The notes under the pieces: model-generated
Seen by the model: the letters and a program-made list of their open reading frames with translations, nothing else
Database searches by the model: none
Told to the model about the DNA's origin: nothing
In this document: positions 7,303-12,796 of the stretch, one piece after another
Layout: the number at the start of each line of letters is the position of its first letter
Numbering within the stretch: position 1 is the first letter of the stretch
Program-made: the position numbers and the translations under genes
From: Thermodesulfovibrionia bacterium
Lineage (GTDB): Bacteria > Nitrospirota > Thermodesulfovibrionia > UBA6902
Assembly (NCBI GenBank): GCA_947258735.1
Contig: CAMYJJ010000059.1
Location: 1 to 12,796 of the forward strand
Direction: 5' to 3'
DNA: 12,796 nt

Positions 7303-8301
7303 TTACTGAGGTTCTCCAATTACTTCATTGGCTTTGAATTTCCATCCCGCCCTGCGGAGCTGATCTGCAGGGATAATCCCAACATCTTCTCCGATCTGCT
7401 CAACTTCCCTGATGAGATAGTTAACTAAAGGCATAGCATGAGGATTTTTTACGTTCTTACCTTCCCACGTGGTAAGGTAAAGGGCCCGGTAAAAGGGATA
7501 GTCGCCGGCAAGAAGATGTCTGAGTTCTGACGGTCTGTGGCCATTTATCTTCAGGGACTTGACCTTTCCTTTATATTCGTTCGTCATCCACATAACTTCA
7601 TATCCAATAGCATCAGGATTTGATGACACCATGGAATACATGTCCTCAATGGCGCCTACGGTGCGGAGTTCCGGGGAGAAGAGATCTTCATTGTCCAGCA
7701 GGAGTCGCCAGTGCCCGGGCCTCTTTTTGCAATGAAGACGACCGGTTACATATATTGGGTTTTCATGCCATCCGACTTCAGACCAGCGGAAAATATCCCC
7801 CTGAAACACTTTCCTGACTTCGTCCAGAGTTAAACCACTGATGGGATTCTCAGGATGTACCAGAATGGATACCGGGTGGATACCGATTGTATGGAAGAGA
7901 ATGCCCGGCAGACGATCTGTTGAGGCCGGAGGACAGCAAAATCCGCCGATATCTCCTTCTTTTCTTGAAAGCATGCCGGCAGTGATGCCGCACGTGCCCT
8001 TGTTTATAGCAATGTGAAGATTATGCTCCTTTGCATATTTCTTAATGAGGGGCTCAAGAAAATGAAAAAACTGCTGGTTCAGAGAAACTACCAGCTCAGC
8101 CTGCCCGATATCAGGACCATAGGTAATTGGCTGCCTTTCCCATTCAGGAGACATTGTCTGTATGTGGCCGGGGTTGCTAAACGGAGTGCCGCGAAGGGCA
8201 GGCAGGTCCTCCATTGGGAGTACCGGGGCATTAAAAACCATTAATACAAGACATAAGGCTGTACTTATACATAAAGAAATTGAGATACTCTTTGATTTCA
8301 A
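7303..8301 (-). CDS. PstS-like periplasmic substrate-binding protein, putative co-sensor of the kinase
   Basis: This 332-residue exported protein has a signal peptide at about 1-29 and no lipobox. The fold signature is that of PstS-type binding proteins: LVVSLNQQFFHFLEPLIKKY at the N-lobe, a glycine loop (GTCGITAG, 102-109), the DIGGFCC strand (117-123), and the region 136-178 with VHPENPISGLTLDEVRKVF and GDIFRWSEVGW. The usual phosphate-contacting SGT element after 'GR' is not evident; GRLHCKKRPGHW (187-198) stands there, so the ligand may not be phosphate. Unusual for the family are four mature cysteines (C104, C122, C123, C191) and several histidines. The start is TTG, supported by AAAAGGAG 8 bases upstream. 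No permease or ATPase genes are adjacent; the next gene is a hybrid kinase 15 bp downstream, so a sensing rather than a transport role is inferred. Confidence 0.8.
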   Translation of the reverse strand: MKSKSISISLCISTALCLVLMVFNAPVLPMEDLPALRGTPFSNPGHIQTMSPEWERQPITYGPDIGQAELVVSLNQQFFHFLEPLIKKYAKEHNLHIAINKGTCGITAGMLSRKEGDIGGFCCPPASTDRLPGILFHTIGIHPVSILVHPENPISGLTLDEVRKVFQGDIFRWSEVGWHENPIYVTGRLHCKKRPGHWRLLLDNEDLFSPELRTVGAIEDMYSMVSSNPDAIGYEVMWMTNEYKGKVKSLKINGHRPSELRHLLAGDYPFYRALYLTTWEGKNVKNPHAMPLVNYLIREVEQIGEDVGIIPADQLRRAGWKFKANEVIGEPQ

Positions 8302-8309
8302 GGTAACTT

Positions 8310-8317
8310 CTCCTTTT
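8310..8317 (-). promoter_or_regulatory. Shine-Dalgarno supporting a TTG start
   Basis: AAAAGGAG lies 8 bases upstream of the TTG at 8301. It directs initiation at a rare start codon immediately before a good signal peptide (MKSKSISISL). A TTG start may keep expression of the binding protein, and with it the operon, low. Confidence 0.7.
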
Positions 8318-8578
8318 CAGGTTTACGGATAGAAAGCATTTGCTGTCAGATACTATATATCTGTAGTTATTACTTATCGACGTTTTAGACAAGATAGTTA
8401 AATGCGTGCTCTTCAAGGTTCTCCATAGCACTTTTTATTCCCAGTCACCTCAAACCGAGCGTCTTAGGAGCAGGACTACATTTATATGCAGGGGATAATT
8501 TCATTGCTTCCTCCCGGTTCCGGCTTTGATATAAAAATATAAAACGTGATTTCCGGGCTCATGAAATATGCGGGTAAA

Positions 8579-8603
8579 GTTATCAGTCATAACTGACGAT
8601 AAC
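8579..8603. promoter_or_regulatory. Interrupted palindrome upstream of the REC-EAL gene
   Basis: The arms GTTATCAGT and ACTG-ACG-ATAAC pair over 9 bp around a CATA loop, with a three-base bulge on the 3' side. The dyad ends about 40 bases before the ATG at 8644. It could be an operator overlapping the promoter or an RNA hairpin in the leader. There is no T-tract after it, so it is not a terminator. Confidence 0.4.
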
Positions 8604-8643
8604 TAAAACAAATATTGTTGCGTAGATATTAGATAAAACAATT

Positions 8644-10407
8644 ATGGTTATTCTTAACAAAGACGAACAGATTAGCGTATCACTTAAGAACAGTTATCAG
8701 TTCACGACAAACGCAACGATCATGATTGTTGATGACGACCCCATTATATTGGAGGGGGTGAAGGTCTTTCTGGAAGATGCCGGATATCGAAAGCTTATCC
8801 TGGTCGAAAAGTCTTCAGAGGCGATGAAACGTCTCGAAGAAACAGAGCCTGATCTCCTTCTGCTCGATCTTGTCATGCCCGACGTTTCAGGGTTTGACAT
8901 TCTTCAGTCGGTTCGGGCGCATCCGCAATTCGAGCATCTGCCCGTTATCATATTAACGTCGGCATCGGACGAGGAGAGCAAACTCCAGTCACTGGAATTC
9001 GGAGCTACAGACTTTCTTCATAAACCGCTGAACGTAAGTGAATTCTGCCTTCGCGTACGCAATACCCTGACCGTAAAGGCCTGCCATGATCATCTCGTTT
9101 ATTATGATTCCGTGACCAACCTTCCTAACAAGAAGATGTTTATGGCACGGGTTGACCTGTCTTTGAATAAATCAAAGCGTTACGACGAACATCTGGCACT
9201 GCTTATCATAACGCTGGACAATTACAGAATTAATTCTACCGTCGGACACGATGCGGGTGACGAAATCCTTCGTGAAGCGGCAAGCCGAATTGAAAGTGTA
9301 GTACGGGATGTTGATGAACTCGGTAATGTCCTTGAAGGGGATGAGTCAAACATGAGTCTGTTCCGCGCTGACGGCGTTGCCTTTTCTCTGCTCCTTGACC
9401 GCATAAATGGTGAAGAAAATGCAGCACTGGTAGCCGAGCGTATAATCCAGTCAATAAAAGAGCCCATATCTCTGAAGGACATCGATATTTTTATTACATG
9501 CAGCATAGGCATTGCTACCTATCCGACCGATGGCAATGATTCTATCTCACTGCTCCAACGGGCTGCAAGCGCAAATAACTATGCAAAAAACACGGGGGGC
9601 AATACCTTCCAGTTTTCATCAGAAACGATTAATGCCAAATATAACAGACGTCTGTCCCTCGAGACAAAACTTCGGCAGGCTCTAAAAAAGGACGAATTCG
9701 TACTGTACTATCAGCCAAAAGTGGACATAAGATCAGATAAGATCAATGGCGTTGAGTCTCTCCTCCGCTGGGACAGCCGCGAGGATGGTCTTATATCTCC
9801 CGCTGAATTTATTCCATTGGCGGAGGAAACCGGGCTTATCGTCCCTATTGGTGAGTGGGTCCTGAAGGAAGCATGCTCGAAGTTAAGAGAGTGGCATCAG
9901 ACAGGGAGTACCCTTATAAGCATGGCAGTGAATCTGTCGGTCATACAGTTTAATGAACCCGGATTTTCCCAGACAGTAAAGCAGATTATCCTCAACAGCG
10001 GAATAGATCCTCACTACCTCACTCTCGAACTGACGGAAAGCCTGCTTATGGATGACGTAGAGAATAAAATCAGTATCATGCAGCAATTGCGTGATATTGG
10101 TCTCAATCTGTCCATCGATGATTTCGGTACCGGCTATTCTTCACTGAAGTATCTCAGCAAGCTTCCCCTGGACGAGCTGAAGATCGACCGGTCGTTCATA
10201 ATGGACGTATGCGATAACAGCGACAACCGGGCCATTGTCTCGTCTGTTATATCACTTGCAGATCATCTGGAACTGAAAACGGTTGCAGAGGGTGTAGAGA
10301 CAAAAGAACAGCTGGATATTCTCTATAAGATGCGCTGTGATCAATACCAGGGATTCCTGTTCAGCCGTCCCGTTCCCCCGGACGAGTTGTTAATGCTTCT
10401 CTCTTAA
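8644..10407 (+). CDS. Response regulator with REC, degenerate GGDEF and intact EAL domain (predicted c-di-GMP phosphodiesterase)
   Basis: This is a 587-residue cytoplasmic protein. REC is at about 24-143: D30-D32, phospho-acceptor D75 (LLLLDLVMPD), T105 and K127 (LHKPL). GGDEF fold is at about 150-328, but the signature motif is RADGV (241-245), so diguanylate cyclase activity is very unlikely; an RDVD I-site-like tetrad (221-224) is separated from it by an 11-residue insertion. EAL is at about 335-587: E371 (ESL variant), N430, E462, D492/D493 (DDFGTGYSS), K513, E549 and Q569 are all present at the spacing of active phosphodiesterases. Predicted role: hydrolysis of c-di-GMP to pGpG under receiver control, possibly with the dead GGDEF as a GTP or c-di-GMP regulatory site. 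No clear Shine-Dalgarno sequence precedes the ATG; the start is placed by the REC fold. It is divergent from the kinase operon and a natural effector candidate for it (inference). Confidence 0.92.
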   Translation: MVILNKDEQISVSLKNSYQFTTNATIMIVDDDPIILEGVKVFLEDAGYRKLILVEKSSEAMKRLEETEPDLLLLDLVMPDVSGFDILQSVRAHPQFEHLPVIILTSASDEESKLQSLEFGATDFLHKPLNVSEFCLRVRNTLTVKACHDHLVYYDSVTNLPNKKMFMARVDLSLNKSKRYDEHLALLIITLDNYRINSTVGHDAGDEILREAASRIESVVRDVDELGNVLEGDESNMSLFRADGVAFSLLLDRINGEENAALVAERIIQSIKEPISLKDIDIFITCSIGIATYPTDGNDSISLLQRAASANNYAKNTGGNTFQFSSETINAKYNRRLSLETKLRQALKKDEFVLYYQPKVDIRSDKINGVESLLRWDSREDGLISPAEFIPLAEETGLIVPIGEWVLKEACSKLREWHQTGSTLISMAVNLSVIQFNEPGFSQTVKQIILNSGIDPHYLTLELTESLLMDDVENKISIMQQLRDIGLNLSIDDFGTGYSSLKYLSKLPLDELKIDRSFIMDVCDNSDNRAIVSSVISLADHLELKTVAEGVETKEQLDILYKMRCDQYQGFLFSRPVPPDELLMLLS

Positions 10408-10636
10408 AATTAATTAAGATGAATGATGTACCTATGTGAGAACTCTATCTAAGAATCTTTAAATTCACATGTGTAAGAATGATGAGGATATGTATCTGTT
10501 CTTGATATTCAATGAGGGTATAACAATCGCGGGTTAAGAGGATATCATTGCAATATGGTTTCTTTTAATTGTTAAAGATAATTATTCTCTTTTCAAAATT
10601 ATTCAAGTATCTAGATTATTAATTCGATATAAAAAA

Positions 10637-10660
10637 GGAGGTATTTTTATGTACTTATAA
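10637..10660 (+). promoter_or_regulatory. Strong Shine-Dalgarno with three-codon mini-ORF (M-Y-L-stop)
   Basis: GGAGGT at 10637-10642 lies 7 bases before ATG TAC TTA TAA (10649-10660). This is the best ribosome-binding site in the region, yet it serves only a start-stop type mini-ORF 84 bases before the real gene. It could regulate by ribosome loading, stalling or mRNA protection. It could equally be the remnant of a lost reading frame. Confidence 0.35.
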
Positions 10661-10671
10661 AAGGGAAAGGT

Positions 10672-10740
10672 ATGCTACATGGAAATTTGATCAGTTCTAA
10701 TAGAAAAAAATGTCAAATGATGCAGAAAAGACGGGTCTAA
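10672..10740 (+). CDS. Possible 22-residue upstream ORF
   Basis: The ORF starts with ATG at 10672, just after AAGGGAAAGG, and encodes MLHGNLISSNRKKCQMMQKR followed by RV. It ends with TAA at 10738-10740, three bases before the ATG of the GGDEF-EAL gene. The main gene has no good ribosome-binding site of its own, so coupled re-initiation from this ORF is plausible. The peptide is basic and matches no family I recognise. It may be chance. Confidence 0.25.
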   Translation: MLHGNLISSNRKKCQMMQKRRV

Positions 10741-10743
10741 ATT

Positions 10744-12516
10744 ATGACTATTAAGCAAAAGCTCAATTTAATCACAGCAATCTATATTACCGTGCTTGTA
10801 ACGTTATCTTTAACCGTGATTCTCGGTTACCCCCATATAATTGCCGAAACATCTCTTGCAAAAACTTTACTTCTTGTTCTTGTTATCATTCTTGTTTTTT
10901 CAGTTTTACTTGCTCGTCATCTCCATCGCTCAATAAATCACCCAATAGAAGAACTAACAGCTAGTGCAGTAGGTTTCCATGAAGGAGATTTAAGTATTAC
11001 CCTGGATGAGTCAAGGAAAGATGAATTTGGAATATTGGCTAAATACCTTAATAGATCCAATACAGAACTAATGGAATACGCTCAAAAACTCACAAAATTA
11101 AATGCACATCTTCAGAAAGAGGTAGCTGATCGTACAGAGGCCGAAGAACGCATAAGACATTTAGCGTGTTACGATAGTTTAACGGGCCTTCCCAACCGGC
11201 AATTATTTACTGATCGACTGACCACTTGTTTAGAAAACATGAAACGTCAAAAAGGATATGCAGCTGTACTCTTTATTGACATTGATGATTTCAAACATAT
11301 CAACGGGATACATGGTCACAATATAGGCGATTCTTTATTGAAAGAAATTGGAATAAGAATTAATAATTCTATTCGTGATAATGACTCGGTATCACGACAG
11401 AACAGAAACAAGGTCGAACCTTCTTCTTTTTCACGCATTAGTGGTGATGAATTTGTCATTCTGATCTCCAACATGAGGGCTCCACAAGATGCAGCAATTG
11501 TAATACAACGCCTTATGGAGGCAATGTCTCAACCCTTTCAGCTTAAAGATCATGAAATTCTTATAACAATGAGCATAGGTGTCGCTATCTGTCCCGGTGA
11601 TGGGCAAGATGCCGCTACTATTGTTAAAAATGCAGATACAGCAATGTACAATGCTAAAAAAAAGGGGGGGGATAATTATCAATTTTATACTGAATCCATA
11701 CATGAGATTATTCAAAATCGATTGATGATTGAAAATGACTTGAAGAACGCTCTCGAGAATAATGAGCTGCAACTTCACTATCAACCACGCATAAACGGTC
11801 ATACCGGAGTTATTTCATCTGTCGAAGCACATATCAGATGGAATAGATCTGGAAAAGGTCTTGTGTCTCCGGCTGAATTTATACCAGTAGCTGAAGACAC
11901 AGGTCTCATTATCCCTATTGGAGAATGGATTCTGAAAACCGCATGCTCACAAAATTTAGCCTGGCAAAAATCAGGCCTGCCACCAATGACTGTCTCTGTT
12001 AATATCTCGAGCACACAATTCCAGCAAGAAAATTTTAGGGACACAATATTAACGGCTCTGGAATATTCTTCTTTAGACCCGCAGTATCTGGAATTAGAAT
12101 TCACTGAGAACATCCTCATGAAGAATGTAAACATTAATATTGATATTATGAAGCAATTGAGTGAACTTGGCATTCGAATATCAATAGATGATTTTGGAAC
12201 GGGATATTCTTCATTTAAGCATCTGAAACATTTTCCAGTGGATGTTCTCAAGATAGACAAGTCATTTATCAATGAAATCAATAACAATGCTAATGATTTA
12301 GCGATAGTGTCAGCCATAATATTAATGGCACACAGTTTAAATCTTACCGTAGTTGCAGAAGGGGTGGAAATAAGAGAACAACTGGACTTATTGCTTGATA
12401 ATAAATGTGATGAAATTCAAGGTTATTATTATAGTCGACCATTGCCTGCCAATGAATTTACAGATTTAGTGAAAAAATTTATGCATCAATCCTTAACAAC
12501 TGCAAATCATGGCTAA
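10744..12516 (+). CDS. Membrane-anchored HAMP-GGDEF-EAL c-di-GMP enzyme
   Basis: This 590-residue inner-membrane protein has TM1 at about 9-29, a loop of only about nine residues, TM2 at about 39-57, HAMP at about 58-110, a coiled-coil linker (110-138), GGDEF at about 140-316 and EAL at about 325-580. The GGDEF signature is SGDEF (233-237), a variant compatible with activity, with D179 (FIDIDDFKHIN) retained; an RDND I-site-like tetrad (211-214) precedes it by an enlarged gap of 18 residues. The EAL site is complete: E361 (EAH variant), N420, E452, D482/D483, K503, E539 and Q559. It may therefore make and degrade c-di-GMP. With almost no periplasmic part, regulation probably comes through the membrane, HAMP or partners. 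It is a clear paralogue of the 8644-10407 protein in the EAL half, but its gene is more AT rich. An A8G8 tract lies at codons 305-310. The start is set by TM1; no strong ribosome-binding site. Confidence 0.92.
   Translation: MTIKQKLNLITAIYITVLVTLSLTVILGYPHIIAETSLAKTLLLVLVIILVFSVLLARHLHRSINHPIEELTASAVGFHEGDLSITLDESRKDEFGILAKYLNRSNTELMEYAQKLTKLNAHLQKEVADRTEAEERIRHLACYDSLTGLPNRQLFTDRLTTCLENMKRQKGYAAVLFIDIDDFKHINGIHGHNIGDSLLKEIGIRINNSIRDNDSVSRQNRNKVEPSSFSRISGDEFVILISNMRAPQDAAIVIQRLMEAMSQPFQLKDHEILITMSIGVAICPGDGQDAATIVKNADTAMYNAKKKGGDNYQFYTESIHEIIQNRLMIENDLKNALENNELQLHYQPRINGHTGVISSVEAHIRWNRSGKGLVSPAEFIPVAEDTGLIIPIGEWILKTACSQNLAWQKSGLPPMTVSVNISSTQFQQENFRDTILTALEYSSLDPQYLELEFTENILMKNVNINIDIMKQLSELGIRISIDDFGTGYSSFKHLKHFPVDVLKIDKSFINEINNNANDLAIVSAIILMAHSLNLTVVAEGVEIREQLDLLLDNKCDEIQGYYYSRPLPANEFTDLVKKFMHQSLTTANHG
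11656..11671 (+). repeat. A8G8 homopolymer tract at the GGDEF/EAL junction
   Basis: Eight A (11656-11663) are followed directly by eight G (11664-11671) in codons AAA AAA AAG GGG GGG GAT (K305-D310). Both runs are slippage prone, and the A-run contains the in-frame A-AAA-AAG heptamer used in dnaX-type -1 frameshifting. A -1 ribosomal shift or a one-base insertion reads GGG GGG GGA TAA and stops at 11673-11675. A one-base deletion stops about 15 codons later. Confidence 0.85.
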
Positions 12517-12538
12517 CATGGATGTTATAGTGTTTTTT
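12514..12538 (+). terminator. Weak terminator-like palindrome overlapping the stop codon
   Basis: TAACATGGATGTTA (12514-12527) is a perfect palindrome beginning at the stop codon and can form a 5-bp stem with a TGGA loop. Five bases later comes a run of six T (12533-12538). The stem is short and AT rich, so this is a marginal intrinsic terminator. Confidence 0.25.
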
Positions 12539-12615
12539 ACTATTCAGCGTTTCTGAAAATAATATGAATAAGTCAGTGACCTATTAACCTCTCTTATTTT
12601 GAAGCTTTGTCGGTA

Positions 12616-12685
12616 GACTCTTCATAGAAAACAATATCTAAGAGTCAATGATCCTCAATTACTCTGATTTTTGAAGATAAATCAG
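12616..12685. other. Two short inverted repeats in the gene-free right end
   Basis: GACTCTT/AAGAGTC (12616-12622 and 12640-12646, 17-base loop) and CTGATTT/AAATCAG (12664-12670 and 12679-12685, 8-base loop) are 7-bp hairpins in the last 280 bases, where I see no complete gene. Neither is followed by a good T-run on either strand. They may be remnants of bidirectional termination signals between convergent genes, or chance in AT-rich DNA. Confidence 0.25.
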
Positions 12686-12796
12686 TCTCCCATATAGAGA
12701 GCACATGTCAAGCACAACAGTTCCTCATTAGAGAAGCTTTATGTTGTTTTAACTTCTCCTTTTTATAAGCTACCAGCAATCTTTGCCAATGCCGTT

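Larger units (their letters stand above)
8302..8643. other. Divergent intergenic region between the kinase operon and the REC-EAL gene
   Basis: These 342 bases contain no convincing gene. They must hold the promoters for both the minus-strand signalling operon and the plus-strand REC-GGDEF-EAL gene. On the minus strand a TATAGT hexamer near 8352-8357 could be a -10 for the operon, but no good -35 lies at the right distance. On the plus side there is AT-rich sequence around 8528-8545 and a dyad at 8579-8603. No c-di-GMP riboswitch (GEMM) core and no sigma54 -24/-12 pair was recognised. Confidence 0.5.
10408..10743 (+). other. AT-rich gap with leader-like small ORFs between two GGDEF-EAL genes
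   Basis: These 336 bases contain no sizeable gene and no clear terminator for the upstream gene. The last 110 bases look like a mRNA leader: an excellent Shine-Dalgarno sequence serving a three-codon ORF, then a 22-codon ORF ending three bases before the next start. Composition is clearly more AT rich than the preceding gene. A distinct promoter for the downstream gene is likely here, but no hexamer pair stands out from the AT background. Confidence 0.5.

Noticed and set aside
8231..8431. Minus-strand 66-codon ORF in the divergent intergenic region
   Set aside because: It overlaps the start and signal peptide codons of the binding protein in another frame, and the TTG at 8301 has a much better ribosome-binding site.
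8302..8643. c-di-GMP (GEMM) riboswitch in the leader of the REC-EAL gene
   Set aside because: This was considered because of the gene's function, but the conserved GEMM core and its two helices could not be found on either strand.
11431..12317. Minus-strand ORFs of 123 and 172 codons within the second GGDEF-EAL gene
   Set aside because: They are antisense to well-conserved EAL and GGDEF motifs and have no signal of their own.

Overview
The window looks like a piece of a Gram-negative, environmental bacterial chromosome of moderate, AT-leaning composition. The evidence is Sec-type secreted proteins, a periplasmic binding protein and two-TM sensor architecture. The gene content (a multi-domain signalling kinase, orphan receivers, c-di-GMP enzymes, and a secreted mosaic protein with MopE-type, IPT-like and 'VGIGTT' modules) is typical of gene-rich lineages such as Desulfobacterota, Nitrospirota or Planctomycetota. 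The sequence alone does not decide between them. There are no tRNA, rRNA, IS or CRISPR features.

Left part (1-2753, minus strand): two genes for exported proteins. The upstream one (306-2753) is an 815-residue secreted mosaic: carbohydrate-binding-like module, Cys/Asp-rich MopE-type segment, IPT-like domain, collagen-like and tail-fibre-like linker, and seven repeats that look like a seven-bladed beta-propeller. The downstream one (1-228) is cut by the window edge and begins like a DUF5060 protein. A 23-codon ORF with a strong Shine-Dalgarno sequence sits exactly between them and overlaps the second gene by TGATG.

Centre (2979-8301, minus strand): a compact signalling operon. In transcription order it has a PstS-like periplasmic binding protein (TTG start), a 1102-residue hybrid histidine kinase (TM-sensor-TM-HAMP-PAS-HisKA-HATPase-REC-REC-HPt), a 128-residue single-domain receiver and a 147-residue single-domain receiver.

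Right part (8644-12516, plus strand): divergent from the operon across a 342-bp intergenic region is a REC-GGDEF-EAL protein. Its GGDEF motif is destroyed but its EAL site is complete, so it is a predicted receiver-controlled c-di-GMP phosphodiesterase. After a 336-bp AT-rich leader region with small ORFs comes a second, membrane-anchored HAMP-GGDEF-EAL protein in which both active sites look intact. This second gene carries an A8G8 homopolymer exactly at the GGDEF/EAL junction; a one-base slip there in either direction would truncate the protein to a GGDEF-only form.

Working model (inference): the periplasmic binding protein presents a ligand to the hybrid kinase. The kinase's internal REC/HPt relay passes phosphate to the two stand-alone receivers and possibly to the divergent REC-EAL protein, so that the external signal sets local c-di-GMP level. 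The secreted propeller and DUF5060 proteins could be surface or matrix factors, but nothing in the sequence directly links them to the relay.
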